Part shown: positions 52,528-63,117 of the stretch, piece by piece
Numbering within the stretch: position 1 is the stretch's first letter
Layout: each line of letters opens with the position of its first letter
Assembly (NCBI GenBank): GCA_013349585.1
Contig: DUZG01000003.1
Location: 25,936-89,935 of the forward strand
Source of the DNA: Nitrospinota bacterium
GTDB taxonomy: Bacteria; Nitrospinota; Nitrospinia; Nitrospinales; VA-1
DNA length: 64,000 nucleotides
Direction of reading: 5' to 3'
Position numbers and translations under genes: made by a program
The notes under the pieces: model-generated
The model's database searches: none
Seen by the model: only the letters and a program-made list of their open reading frames with translations
What the model was told of the DNA's origin: nothing

Positions 52528-52788
52528 ATGGAATTTTCAATAGTACCGGTAAGCAGGGTTTTTAAAACATATCAGGGGCAGGCACGCATTGCCGACTTGA
52601 ATAAGAAAAGTTCAGTTAAAAGAGCTCAGGGGCAAAAGGACCAAGTTATCATTTCCAGCTCAGCGCGACAGGCTTTGCAGAAAAACCCCAGGGGGGATGC
52701 TCCCGTTCCAACTGCTAACTTAGAAGCGGTTGCAAGTACCAGCAAGTCAGCCCCAGCAGCGAGTGGTGACTTTGTTCCGGGGATATAA
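52528..52788 (+). CDS. Small flagellar-locus protein (hypothetical, with DQVIISSSARQAL motif)
   Basis: 86 aa ORF with SD (ACGGAGAAAG) close to start, same operon. Confidence 0.6.
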   Translation: MEFSIVPVSRVFKTYQGQARIADLNKKSSVKRAQGQKDQVIISSSARQALQKNPRGDAPVPTANLEAVASTSKSAPAASGDFVPGI

Positions 52789-52881
52789 ATTTTCTTTTGA
52801 TCTTTAGTGCTGGTTTTCGTTTTGATTGTGCCCCGGGTCTGTTAATATTCCCTCCTGATAAAAACTTCTAAATTTTATTTT

Positions 52882-54345
52882 ATGATTTGTATCCCCATCG
52901 TCGGCGCCTCCATGCCTAAAGCATTGGAGCAAATCACCTCAGCAGAAAAAATAGCTGATATTCTGGAGTTACGTCTTGATCTGATCGACTCTCCTGATCT
53001 TAAAGTGCTTTTAAATGCGGTTAGTAAACCCGTTATTGTCACCAATCGAAGTAAGTTGGATGGGGGGCAGTTCAAGGGCAATGATGATGAACGCCTGCAA
53101 GCATTGAGTGATGCTTTGGCAGCAGGGGCTGACTATGTAGATATCGAGGTTTCAACGCCACGCGAATTTTTGCAGCCGTTTTTAGAAGGCCACGAAACTT
53201 CGCGAATCATTGTTTCTTACCATGATTTTTCCCATACTCCTGAAGATTTGAATCCGCTTTACGAAACGATGAGCGCTTTACCAGGTGGAATTATTAAAAT
53301 TGTCACCTATGCCCGCGACCTCAGCGATAACCTTAAGATGTTCCAGCTTCTTGAGCGTGCAAAAAAAGAAAACAAAAAACTAATAGGACTTTGTATGGGC
53401 GATCTGGGGGAGATAAGCCGTGTGCTTTCTCCGCTCTACGGAGGTTTGCTCACCTTTGGTAGCCTTGAAACAGGGCAAGAAAGCGCACCGGGCCAGATTC
53501 CGGCAAATGCCCTGAAAAATATTTATCGCGTTAATGATGAGCGCGAAAACTTTAAGGTATATGGAGTAATTGGCAATCCGGTTTCTAAAAGCATGGGTTA
53601 CCTGATTCATAACCGGGCTTTCCATGAAACAGGTTCTCACAATATTTATGTTTCGTTTTTAGTGGAGAATGTTGAAAAGTTTTTTATCGCCTTCAAAGAT
53701 TTCTTTTCAGGGCTGAGCGTCACAATGCCTGCAAAGGAGAACATTATGTCGTTATTGGATAAGGTTGATGCAACGGCCCAAAGCATTGGTGCTGTCAACA
53801 CCGTTGTCGAGGAAGATGGGAAGTGGGTAGGCTACAACACCGATTGTTCTGGCGCTATTGCGGCCCTTGACGCAGCCACTTCTTTAAAGGGTAAAAATAT
53901 TTTGATCCTGGGTTCGGGCGGCACTGCTAAGGCTATCGGCTATGGCATAAAAGAAAAGAGTGGGCGGTTGACGGTTACTTATAATCGCAACAAAGAACGC
54001 GGCGAAAGCTTGGCTAAAGAGTTGGGTTGCGAGTTGATTCATTGCCGTGATGCGGGGACGCAGTCAATAGATATCCTCATCAATTGCTCGCCTGTGGGAA
54101 TGAGTCCTAATATAAACGAAACGCCTTTTCTGGCCAGAGACTTCAAAGAAGGAATGGTTGTGTTCGACTCGGTCTACAACCCTTTAGAGACGAAGTTGTT
54201 GCGTGAGGCCAAAGCCGCGGGGTGCACCGTCATTCCTGGAAGCGAGTTGTTCATCAATCAGGCGGCGCGACAGTTCGAACTGTGGACGGGTAAACCTGCC
54301 CCCATTGACGCCATGCGCGAAGTGTTGATAGAAAAGTTAACATGA
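52882..54345 (+). CDS. aroDE: Bifunctional 3-dehydroquinate dehydratase / shikimate dehydrogenase
   Basis: 487 aa; type I DHQ dehydratase N-terminus (ADILELRLDLID, IVSYHDF) and AroE C-terminus (GNPVSKSMGYLIHNRAF, LILGSGGTAKAIGYG). Confidence 0.93.
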   Translation: MICIPIVGASMPKALEQITSAEKIADILELRLDLIDSPDLKVLLNAVSKPVIVTNRSKLDGGQFKGNDDERLQALSDALAAGADYVDIEVSTPREFLQPFLEGHETSRIIVSYHDFSHTPEDLNPLYETMSALPGGIIKIVTYARDLSDNLKMFQLLERAKKENKKLIGLCMGDLGEISRVLSPLYGGLLTFGSLETGQESAPGQIPANALKNIYRVNDERENFKVYGVIGNPVSKSMGYLIHNRAFHETGSHNIYVSFLVENVEKFFIAFKDFFSGLSVTMPAKENIMSLLDKVDATAQSIGAVNTVVEEDGKWVGYNTDCSGAIAALDAATSLKGKNILILGSGGTAKAIGYGIKEKSGRLTVTYNRNKERGESLAKELGCELIHCRDAGTQSIDILINCSPVGMSPNINETPFLARDFKEGMVVFDSVYNPLETKLLREAKAAGCTVIPGSELFINQAARQFELWTGKPAPIDAMREVLIEKLT

Positions 54346-54430
54346 GTAAGTTAGGAAGAACTTTTTCGGGATGATTTTAAATGCTTGAGAAGCAATTACC
54401 GTAACTTTACCTCCCCCCGTTAGGGGGGGG

Positions 54431-54766
54431 TCAACCGTTGGGGCTGTAGCGCGGGACGTTTGGGTCGACCACTTGTGACCAAGCATCGATTCCGCCGATT
54501 AGATTGTGAACGTTGAATCCGCATTCGACCAACTCTTGCGCGGCTCGTTGCGACCGTTCGCCATAGTGGCAGATTACCACGATCTCTTCTTCAAAAGCAT
54601 ATTCCTGCTGACGGTCAACAACTTCGGCGAGAGGAAAATTTTCTGATCCGTCAATAGCGGCGAGAGAAAACTCCCAAGGCTCACGAACATCGAGCAAAAA
54701 GATATCTTCTCCTTTATCTAGCTTTTTTTTCAGTTCAATGGCTTGAAGTTGTTTTACGAAACTCAT
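54431..54766 (-). CDS. Rhodanese-like domain protein
   Basis: 111 aa; LLDVREPWEF, active-site loop CHYGERSQRAA. Confidence 0.92.
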   Translation of the reverse strand: MSFVKQLQAIELKKKLDKGEDIFLLDVREPWEFSLAAIDGSENFPLAEVVDRQQEYAFEEEIVVICHYGERSQRAAQELVECGFNVHNLIGGIDAWSQVVDPNVPRYSPNG

Positions 54767-54769
54767 AGT

Positions 54770-56224
54770 TTATTGGAAGCCGATCATCGGCCAGTATAAT
54801 AACAGCATGATTAAAAAACAGCCCAACCCAAAAAGACTGAGAAGCGAACCCGACCAGACCATCTCTTTCAGCGTCAGGAACCTTGAAGAGTAAGCCAATG
54901 CCGAAGCGGGTGTTGCAATGGGTAATATGAAAGCGAAGTTACTTGGCAGAATCACCGTCATGGTTGCCATAGCGGGATGGATGCCATAGGAAGGACTCAT
55001 GCTAATCGCTGTTGGTAAAAGAATAGCGATGACCGCCGAATTACTCATGAATGTAGTAAATAATGTCGACAGCAGAGCAATAACCAAAAGGAATATGACG
55101 GGAGAATCGACTGTTCCCACAAACAATTTTTCTGCAAGCCACAATGCGGCACCTGTTTCTGCCATGACTTCACCCAAACAGACCGCGCCTCCATACATGA
55201 GAACGATGGCCCAGTTGATATGGGATTCCACCATTTTCCAGGTGATGAGATTCAGTACAAATAAAAGAACAATAGAAATGATGGCTATGTTGGCGATACC
55301 CAATTGATCGCCATAAACGAACCAACAAAAAAGTGTCATCAGCATAACCAGGGCTATACCCTTTTCCTGAAAGGTCAACTTCCCCATGACATGAGATTTA
55401 TGCTTTAAGGCTTTTCTTGCGGCTTCAATGTCTTGAATGTCAGGAGGAAATAAAAGCTTTAATGCCAACCAACCGCCCGCAAACATGGCCAATATGAGAG
55501 GGAAACTCAATTGGGTGTATTGAAGGATGCCGATGGTCTCTGTCCCGGCGGTAGATTTTTCGAGCATCTCGACAGCAAGTGGAACCCGACCGCCACCGAG
55601 AACTGTCATGGCTCCACCTATGATGCAGCCCCAGGCCATAGCGAAATACATGCCTTTTGCAAAGATCGAGTTTTCTCTTTTCAAGTTCAGCGATTGCGCG
55701 ATCTCGTGAATGATGGGGAACAAAATCACTGCCACTGCATGTTCAGACATAAAGCAGGAGCTGACTCCTGCAAAACAATAAATTGAAGTGATCAATTGTG
55801 ACGGGGTGTTGCTCCAATGTTTCATTACCCAGATAGATATTCTTGTGCTGAGTCCGCATGCGATCATGGAGGCGGACAGGATAAAGACCCCGAGAATAAA
55901 AAATACTGCTTTGTTGCCAAAGAAAGAATAAGCCTGTGAAGCTTCCATCACACCTAATAATGGGACTGCGGCGATAGCCAGCAGACTTGTGATAGATAAA
56001 GGAATCAGATTGGTTGCCCAAAGCAACACGCAAAGTACAAAAAGACAGAGTACTTTATAGCCCTCTAATGATAGCCCGCTGGGGCTTTCTTGAAGCAGCA
56101 ACAACGCAAAAATCCCAAAGAACAGAGCTAGAAGCAGGTATCGACGCATCCGATCAAACAGCACGATCCAAAGTGGACGGCGATCTACAAAAATCTGTTT
56201 GGGTTGCCTATGGGACTCGGCCAT
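54770..56224 (-). CDS. SLC13/DASS-family anion permease
   Basis: 484 aa, about 12 TM; FMSNSAVIAILLPTAISM and ILPSNFAFILPIATPASALAYSS motifs. Confidence 0.9.
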   Translation of the reverse strand: MAESHRQPKQIFVDRRPLWIVLFDRMRRYLLLALFFGIFALLLLQESPSGLSLEGYKVLCLFVLCVLLWATNLIPLSITSLLAIAAVPLLGVMEASQAYSFFGNKAVFFILGVFILSASMIACGLSTRISIWVMKHWSNTPSQLITSIYCFAGVSSCFMSEHAVAVILFPIIHEIAQSLNLKRENSIFAKGMYFAMAWGCIIGGAMTVLGGGRVPLAVEMLEKSTAGTETIGILQYTQLSFPLILAMFAGGWLALKLLFPPDIQDIEAARKALKHKSHVMGKLTFQEKGIALVMLMTLFCWFVYGDQLGIANIAIISIVLLFVLNLITWKMVESHINWAIVLMYGGAVCLGEVMAETGAALWLAEKLFVGTVDSPVIFLLVIALLSTLFTTFMSNSAVIAILLPTAISMSPSYGIHPAMATMTVILPSNFAFILPIATPASALAYSSRFLTLKEMVWSGSLLSLFGLGCFLIMLLLYWPMIGFQ

Positions 56225-56399
56225 GGGGTTTGGGTGTTAAAAACTATTTTATGGATAAATTTGTACGAACTAGATAGACCAGAGATGATAACCCCTAGAT
56301 GGCCTAAAGGGCTATAACAATTTTCAAAGCGAGATCCAACGGAGGCGAGAAATCAATTTCCGAAGTCGAACAGAATGATGCTTTTTTTCGAAAGAGTTG

Positions 56400-57437
56400 T
56401 TAATGGGTGTTCAGTGCGGGTTCTGCTTCAGGCTGTAGTTGAACTTGGCGTGTGTCGACCTGCTCGATGGTCCATAAATCGCAATCACCACAGGTGTCTC
56501 GATAGTTTTTACGGAAATAATCAAACTTGCCGTTTTGCCAGATGCTTTTCAGGTTATCGGTGAGTAAGTTCCCCATTTTGGAATTGGGCAGAAGACAACA
56601 GGGTGTAACGCTACCTTCGCGAGTGACATAGACGTAGTCAAAAGTTTTCAAACAATAGCTTCCTGACTTGTGAAGTTTTTTACGCAGGAGTTTGTAGAAA
56701 AACCGGGTGATTCCATGGGATACGGTATATTGCAACCAATCCAATTGAATACCTGCGGCATGAGCTATTTCATCTGCTTTCAGAAAAATTAACCTTTCTT
56801 CCTTGGCGTCGGGTCTTTTTAGGTTAGGGCGGAATTGACGATCGAGCCGGCCAACGTTCACCACATCGCAACCGATACGCGCTCCATAACGGATGACATC
56901 GTAGAGGTCATTTTCACAGCCAGTATGAATTGTTGCCTGTAATCGGACACTTGGGGCTCCGTTTTTGCGGCCACGTGCAACGGCTTCAATGCTTTCGTAT
57001 ACTTTTGAGCTGGTATGCCCTTCCACTACCGTCTCGTTGCCATTGACACTATCGATAGAAAAAGTAACGCTGTCTAATTCAGAATTAAGAATATCATTCA
57101 CCATACTGGGTTTGGTGAACAGGCCGTTGGAGGTGATCATGACCCGGTGTCCGCGCTCTTTACAATAAGCAATCATATCGAATACGCGGGGATGAATGAA
57201 GGGTTCTCCCCAACCGGTGAGGGTGATGTTTTCACCGTTACCGAGTTTGTCTACCACGTTGGTGAAATTCGACCACTCCATATGTTCGAGTTTGATTCCT
57301 AAATCTTCCCGTTGGCACATGGGGCAATCCATATTGCACCGATTGGTGATTTCGATTTGCACTTGCTGCGGACGATGAGGAATCTTGTAGCGCAACCGAT
57401 TTATTGTCTCTTTGAGCAGGGGGTATAGATTTTTCAT
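56400..57437 (-). CDS. Radical SAM protein with SPASM-type C-terminal Cys cluster
   Basis: 345 aa; EITNRCNMDCPMCQRE (CxxxCxxC), C-terminal TPCCLLPNSKMGNL..YRDTCGDCDLW. Confidence 0.92.
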   Translation of the reverse strand: MKNLYPLLKETINRLRYKIPHRPQQVQIEITNRCNMDCPMCQREDLGIKLEHMEWSNFTNVVDKLGNGENITLTGWGEPFIHPRVFDMIAYCKERGHRVMITSNGLFTKPSMVNDILNSELDSVTFSIDSVNGNETVVEGHTSSKVYESIEAVARGRKNGAPSVRLQATIHTGCENDLYDVIRYGARIGCDVVNVGRLDRQFRPNLKRPDAKEERLIFLKADEIAHAAGIQLDWLQYTVSHGITRFFYKLLRKKLHKSGSYCLKTFDYVYVTREGSVTPCCLLPNSKMGNLLTDNLKSIWQNGKFDYFRKNYRDTCGDCDLWTIEQVDTRQVQLQPEAEPALNTH

Positions 57438-57631
57438 AAAATAATTGGGATATAAGGCTGAAAAACTAACATTTATAAATATTTTACTCTAAATAAATCA
57501 ATAAGGTACAAATTTTTTGGAGTTTATATGTTCTCATATGGTATCTTTATTACATATACTCTTTTCGGAATTTCCAAAAGAAAACTCAAGTACTATGTGG
57601 GGCAATAACCCACTTTGAAAGGCTTTATGCA

Positions 57632-58933
57632 ATGGGTATGACGATTACAGAAAAAATACTTGCCGCTCACGCTGGGAAAGATTCTGTTTTCCCTGGCGAT
57701 AATATCTGGGTAGATGTGGATGTTTTGATGACACACGATGTTTGTGGGCCAGGCACTTTTGCAATATTTAAAAAACAATTCGGCGAAAATGCGAAAGTTT
57801 GGGACCGCGATAAAGTAGTTATCATTCCGGACCATTTTATTTTTACAGAAGACACCCACGCCAATAGGAATATAGACATCCTGCGTCAATTTGTTAAAGA
57901 ACAAGACCTGCCACATTATTACGATGTCGGTACGGATAATTATAAGGGTGTTTGCCATCTGGCTCTTGCCCAGGAGGGATTCAATCGTCCCGGCGAAGTT
58001 TTATTCGGGACCGATTCGCATACTTCAACATCGGGTGCTTTCGGTATGTTCTCAACGGGCATCGGAAATACTGATGCTGCGTTTATTCTGGGCACGGGCA
58101 AAATATGGGTCAAAGTTCCTGAATCCATGTGTTTTGAATTCACTGGAAAATTTCCAGATCATGTTATGGCAAAAGATGTCATTTTAAATGTGATTGGAGA
58201 TATTGGTGTCGATGGTGCCACCTATCGATCGATGGAATGGCGCGGCGATGCGGTGATGAGCCTTTCAATGGAAGAGCGCATGACCCTGTGCAATATGGCG
58301 ATCGAGGCAGGAGGTAAAAATGGCATTATTGAGGCAGACGAGGTAACGACCGATTATGTGCGGCAACGTACAGACAGACCTTATAAGATTTATCATTCCG
58401 ATGAGGATGCAAAATATTTTTTCAAGAAGACCTACAACGCCAGTGAAATGGAATCCATTGTTGCCAAGCCACATTCTCCAGATAACAAGGCCAAGGCCTC
58501 AGAATGTGAAGATGTAAAGCTTGACCGCGCTTACATTGGCTCTTGCACAGGTGGCAAGTTGACTGATTTTATGGCTGCGGCCAAACTTCTTAAAGGGAGA
58601 AAAGTGCTGATCGATACATTTATTGTTCCCGCAACGCGTGAAGTTGAAGAAGATCTTCATAAAGAAAAAATTGACGGTGAAACATTAATCGATATTTTCA
58701 AAAATGCCGGAGCATATTTGGGAGACCCCTCTTGCGCTGCATGTTTGGGCGGACCGAAAGATACTTTTGGGAGAGCAAAGGACAATCAGGTAGTGATTTC
58801 GACCACCAACCGCAACTTTCCAGGTCGGATGGGTTCGAAACAGTCCCATGTTTATCTGGCATCCCCCTATACTGCCGCTGCATCGGCTTTGACCGGGCAT
58901 ATTACGAACCCAGCTGATTTTGTTAATAATTAA
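57632..58933 (+). CDS. leuC: 3-isopropylmalate dehydratase / homoaconitase-family large subunit
   Basis: 433 aa; GTDSHTSTSGAFGMFSTGIGNTDAA, YIGSCTGGKLTD, GDPSCAACLGG (4Fe-4S Cys). Confidence 0.93.
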   Translation: MGMTITEKILAAHAGKDSVFPGDNIWVDVDVLMTHDVCGPGTFAIFKKQFGENAKVWDRDKVVIIPDHFIFTEDTHANRNIDILRQFVKEQDLPHYYDVGTDNYKGVCHLALAQEGFNRPGEVLFGTDSHTSTSGAFGMFSTGIGNTDAAFILGTGKIWVKVPESMCFEFTGKFPDHVMAKDVILNVIGDIGVDGATYRSMEWRGDAVMSLSMEERMTLCNMAIEAGGKNGIIEADEVTTDYVRQRTDRPYKIYHSDEDAKYFFKKTYNASEMESIVAKPHSPDNKAKASECEDVKLDRAYIGSCTGGKLTDFMAAAKLLKGRKVLIDTFIVPATREVEEDLHKEKIDGETLIDIFKNAGAYLGDPSCAACLGGPKDTFGRAKDNQVVISTTNRNFPGRMGSKQSHVYLASPYTAAASALTGHITNPADFVNN

Positions 58934-59506
58934 GTGACTATGAAAAAAATTATAGAAGGTCTTGCCTATGTTTTAGGCAACGATGTTGATACCGATCAGA
59001 TAATCCCTGCGGAGCATCTGGTTTACAGTTTGAGTGATCCGGAAGAGAAAAAAAATTACGGTAAATTTGCGCTAACCGGAGTGCCCGGTGAACAGGCAGG
59101 GTTGCCTGAGGGCAACGTCTCTTTTACCGAAGGTGATAATTTTGAGTCAAAGTACTCGATTATTATTGGTGGAAAAAACTTTGGCTGTGGCTCGTCGCGC
59201 GAACATGCTCCAGCATGTATGGAAATTGCCGGTGTGCGGGCGGTGGTTGCACAATCGTATGCTCGAATTTTCTACCGAAATTCTGTGGATGGCGGATTCT
59301 TCATTCCTTTTGAATGCGAAACACGGTTGGTAGAAGAAATTAAAACCGGTGACGATTTGAAGATTGATCTGGAAGCCAATACCCTCAGTAATAAAACGCA
59401 GAACAAAACGTACGATTTAAAATCGCTGGGTGAGGTGATAGATATCATTGAAGCCGGTAATATTTTTGAGTATGCAAGAAAAACCGGGATGATCGCCTCG
59501 TCGTGA
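58934..59506 (+). CDS. leuD: 3-isopropylmalate dehydratase small subunit
   Basis: 190 aa; GNDVDTDQIIPAEHL, GGKNFGCGSSREHAP. Confidence 0.93.
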   Translation: MTMKKIIEGLAYVLGNDVDTDQIIPAEHLVYSLSDPEEKKNYGKFALTGVPGEQAGLPEGNVSFTEGDNFESKYSIIIGGKNFGCGSSREHAPACMEIAGVRAVVAQSYARIFYRNSVDGGFFIPFECETRLVEEIKTGDDLKIDLEANTLSNKTQNKTYDLKSLGEVIDIIEAGNIFEYARKTGMIASS

Positions 59507-60321
59507 TAAAAAAAATAATAGGCTTTAACAGGGGCCGTGTGTTTATCAGACCCTTTTATATCGTTGCTGCATTTTTCTTTTTCAGCATCGGAGATAAATG
59601 TGCCGCCTCTGAGGAGGACATGATCTTGATCCCAGCCGGGCCCTTTAAAATGGGAAGCTCGGATAAGGATATCATGTGGGCGGCCCGCCATTTTCATTCG
59701 GAATCTTTAGATTGGTATCGGGATGAGACCCCACTTCACGAAGTGACCTTACCCGCTTTTAAAATTGATAAGGTTCCCGTGACGATGAGGGCTTTTTCAA
59801 AATACCAACAAGCAACTGGGAAACCCCCTTCACGAGAACATGACAATGCACTTTTCAACCACCCTCTTCAACCTGTCGTGTCACTGCCCTGGAAACAGGC
59901 GCGAGATTATTGCCATTGGGCAAAAAAACGGTTGCCTACGGAAGCAGAATGGGAAAAGTCCGCAAGAGGGACGGATGGCAGATACTACCCCTGGGGGAAT
60001 GAGGCCGAGGCTCTTAATACAAATATAAGAGGCAAGGGTGATATTTATCGATACACCAATCAGGGGGGGACGATACCAGAAAATATGAGTCCCTATGGGG
60101 TAATGGATTTAGCGGGAAACGTTTGGGAGTGGACGGAGAATTGGTATCAACCGCATCCGGGTAATCACTATGAAAACGATTTATATGGCGAACAATTCAA
60201 AGTTATAAAAGGCGGCTCGTGGAACTCAAACCTTGACCTGGCTCGAGGCTCGGTGCGCGGTAAGGCATTGCCAGACCAAAAGAAAAACTATATTGGATTT
60301 CGTTGCGTTGCAACGAATTAA
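59503..60321 (+). CDS. Formylglycine-generating-enzyme (SUMF1/FGE-sulfatase) domain protein
   Basis: 272 aa; IPAGPFKMGSSD, RLPTEAEWEKSARG, DLAGNVWEWTENW, VIKGGSW, IGFRCV; GTGA overlap with leuD stop. Confidence 0.9.
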   Translation: MIKKIIGFNRGRVFIRPFYIVAAFFFFSIGDKCAASEEDMILIPAGPFKMGSSDKDIMWAARHFHSESLDWYRDETPLHEVTLPAFKIDKVPVTMRAFSKYQQATGKPPSREHDNALFNHPLQPVVSLPWKQARDYCHWAKKRLPTEAEWEKSARGTDGRYYPWGNEAEALNTNIRGKGDIYRYTNQGGTIPENMSPYGVMDLAGNVWEWTENWYQPHPGNHYENDLYGEQFKVIKGGSWNSNLDLARGSVRGKALPDQKKNYIGFRCVATN

Positions 60322-60338
60322 TTTTGGAGGATTCTATT

Positions 60339-61187
60339 GTGCTGATTCGAAAAAGAATAGTTCAGGTGATTTTAGTTTTGGGCTGGCTGGTCTGGTCGCT
60401 TCCGGTGTTTGCATCGGGAGAGCATGAAGGAGGGCACCCCGGAAAGCATGGCGATGCCAAAGCCGCTGGCAAACACGGTGGGTATAGCGGCAAGCATGCC
60501 GGTAAGGGGAAAAAGGGCGGGCATCATGGATACAGTCGTCGTAAAGGCCCTCCAGAGGATATCCCTGCACATATACGAGAAAGACTGGACCCCGATGGCA
60601 GTAAAATAAATCTCAATGGCTCCCAGGTTGGGGTTAAAGGGATTGAGATTCTTGTCAGTACTCCCGAAGTAAAAAATGTAGTTTCATTGGCTTTGCAGAA
60701 AAATAACCTTGGGGATGAAGGTGTACGAATTCTATGTGACTCAGATACGTTTCAGCATGTTGAAAAGCTTTCTCTTTGGGGTAATGATGTATCGGGAAAA
60801 GGTGCCAAAATGATTGCCGATTCTTCAAGCATGAAGAACCTGAAAGAACTCAAGTTGACTCGCAACAAAATAGGCGATGAAGGAGTTTTCGCTATCGTGG
60901 GTTCGATGAACGCACACAATTTAACTTTTTTAGATTTGAGCGCAAACAAGATCAGCGATCAGGGAGCTATGGCAATTGCAAACTCACCTCATCTTGCAAA
61001 CCTGAAAACGCTAGACCTTTATAATAACCAGATTACCGAAAAAGGAATGGAAGCTCTGTTGAACTCCAAATCTTTAAAAAGTCTGGAAGAATTGATATTG
61101 GTCCGAAACCAGATCAATCCTGAGCTTGTTGACGACTTGGCAAAAAAACAGAGCCTGCCAAGTTTAAAGCGACTGGAAATGTATTAG
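60339..61187 (+). CDS. Secreted leucine-rich-repeat (RNI-like) protein with His/Gly/Lys-rich N-terminal linker
   Basis: GTG start with SD TTTTGGAGG; signal peptide VLIRKRIVQVILVLGWLVWSLPVFASG; LRRs NLTFLDLSANKISDQGAMAIANSPHLANLKTLDLYNNQIT. Confidence 0.82.
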   Translation: MLIRKRIVQVILVLGWLVWSLPVFASGEHEGGHPGKHGDAKAAGKHGGYSGKHAGKGKKGGHHGYSRRKGPPEDIPAHIRERLDPDGSKINLNGSQVGVKGIEILVSTPEVKNVVSLALQKNNLGDEGVRILCDSDTFQHVEKLSLWGNDVSGKGAKMIADSSSMKNLKELKLTRNKIGDEGVFAIVGSMNAHNLTFLDLSANKISDQGAMAIANSPHLANLKTLDLYNNQITEKGMEALLNSKSLKSLEELILVRNQINPELVDDLAKKQSLPSLKRLEMY

Positions 61188-61207
61188 GCAAACCAGCGTC
61201 TCAAAAA

Positions 61208-61393
61208 TTATCGATAGCGCCGGTCATTATACTGATCGATTCTTTCTAACACCTGTTTGCTACCCCGCGTCAAGACTTCTAGCAAGTCTTTTAATGCCTC
61301 AACTTCTTCGGCTGGTTCTGCGGCGTCTTTGAAATTTGTGGCTTCCTCTGTTATCTCCTGGACGATCTCAGCGATTTCCTGGTATTTATCCAT
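61208..61393 (-). CDS. Small acidic hypothetical protein
   Basis: 61 aa helical ORF in a gap between convergent genes; short. Confidence 0.45.
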   Translation of the reverse strand: MDKYQEIAEIVQEITEEATNFKDAAEPAEEVEALKDLLEVLTRGSKQVLERIDQYNDRRYR

Positions 61394-61500
61394 GTTTAGT
61401 TTTTAGTGAGTGTGATTAATAGAGCTGGCAGGCTCAAATACCTGCCAATAAGTTAGATTCAATTCTAGAAAAAAGGTTTTATCAAAAAAAAGCGAAGAAG

Positions 61501-63117
61501 TCAGGAATGGTGTGTTGCTAATGTTGAGCGGGTTTCTGAAAGCAGATCGTCATGGACAAAGAGTTTCTTCTCAATTAACTTTTCCCCTCCTCCATTCAGG
61601 CTTAGTCGGTCTGCTTGTATAGGGTCTTTTGCGGTGACCACCACAATGGGGATGGGGCGATGTTCAGGGTTTTTTTTCAATTCTTCAATGAATTTGAAGC
61701 CATCCATTTCGGGCATCATCAGGTCAAGGAAGATAACTCCCGGAGTTTTCTCCTGGACTCTTTCAAGTGCTACTTTCCCATTTCTTGCTTCCTGAACATT
61801 GAGACCGTACTCTTCCAGCATGGAACAGAGTAATTTGAGAGTTCCGGGGTCATCTTCAGCAACTAGGGCTGAGCTGGAGTCCCAATGGTACTTTTTCATA
61901 AGAATATGAAGCCGGGTACGGTCGATGGGTTTGGTAAGATATTCTGATGCGCCCATGGTGTAGCCTTTATTTTCTTCATCGACCATAGAGATGATAAAAA
62001 CCGGGATATTTGCAACTTCCGGGTCACCCTTTAATTTTTTCAGGACAGTCCAGCCGTCCATTCCCGGCATCAATACGTCGAGAGTAATCAATGTAGGATG
62101 AAGTTTTCGAGCCAGAGCAAGCCCTTCTTCGCCATCGGAAGCACAAACAATTTTATAGCCTTCTTTGTCAAAAGTCCGTTTCATCTGGTTGTGGATCATC
62201 GGGTCATCGTCGATTACGAGAATTATACTTTCTTGAGGTTCAGAATCAGATTCAGGAGAATCTTTTCCAGCCTTTGGAATGCTTGGCAGAGTTATATTTG
62301 CGGTTTCTGGTATGGGGATTACAGCAGGTAAATGGACAGGAAAGGTGGAGCCTTTATCGGGCTTGCTTTGAACAAAAATATCCCCTCCCATCATCTCACA
62401 AATACGTTTGGTGATCGCCAGGCCGAGTCCCGTTCTGCCATATTTTTGAATGTTGCCCGAGTGAACCTGGAAAAAACTTTTGAACAATTTTTCAACCTGA
62501 CTGGTATCCATTCCAATCCCCGAGTCGGAGATGGTGAAATTAACCCAATCCAGCTCACGGATTGTTTTCCGGGCAACGGTAAAAGTGATCTCACCTTTTT
62601 CAGTAAATTTGCAGGCATTGCTTAGTAGATTAAATAAAACTTGGCGTAACCGGGTTATATCTATAGAAATCGAACCCAAGTCCTTATCGAGATTTATTTT
62701 GAGAGTATTGGAATTTTTATTAATGATAGGTTGCAGAGTATGGCTGACTTCATTAGCTAAATCTTCCAAATCACAGTTCTGACTGAAAAATTCCATTTTC
62801 CCTGCCTCAATTTTTGAAAGGTCAAGGATGTTGTTAATGATCGCCAGCAGATGTTTTCCTGAGGAGTGGATTTTATTTAGGTCTGGGCCAATTTCTTCTT
62901 CAATCTCCAATTCTTCGGCGACTTCTTCAAGCAGTTCGCTATAACCGATGATGGCATTGAGGGGTGTAAGAAGCTCATGGTTAATGCTCGCCAAAAATGC
63001 AGACTTGGCCCGATTAGCGTCGGCGAGATCTTTGTTGGCTTTTTCCAGCTCAGCAATTCGTTTTAGATAATCTTCTTCAGAACGAGTGCCGGATTTTTTG
63101 TCTTCTATATCTGCCAA
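61501..63117 (-). CDS. Hybrid histidine kinase with two C-terminal receiver domains
   Basis: 538 aa; H-box FLASINHELLTPLNAIIGYSELL, HATPase, two REC domains (VIDDDPMIHNQMKRTF, VAEDDPGTLKLLCSML). Confidence 0.93.
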   Translation of the reverse strand: MADIEDKKSGTRSEEDYLKRIAELEKANKDLADANRAKSAFLASINHELLTPLNAIIGYSELLEEVAEELEIEEEIGPDLNKIHSSGKHLLAIINNILDLSKIEAGKMEFFSQNCDLEDLANEVSHTLQPIINKNSNTLKINLDKDLGSISIDITRLRQVLFNLLSNACKFTEKGEITFTVARKTIRELDWVNFTISDSGIGMDTSQVEKLFKSFFQVHSGNIQKYGRTGLGLAITKRICEMMGGDIFVQSKPDKGSTFPVHLPAVIPIPETANITLPSIPKAGKDSPESDSEPQESIILVIDDDPMIHNQMKRTFDKEGYKIVCASDGEEGLALARKLHPTLITLDVLMPGMDGWTVLKKLKGDPEVANIPVFIISMVDEENKGYTMGASEYLTKPIDRTRLHILMKKYHWDSSSALVAEDDPGTLKLLCSMLEEYGLNVQEARNGKVALERVQEKTPGVIFLDLMMPEMDGFKFIEELKKNPEHRPIPIVVVTAKDPIQADRLSLNGGGEKLIEKKLFVHDDLLSETRSTLATHHS

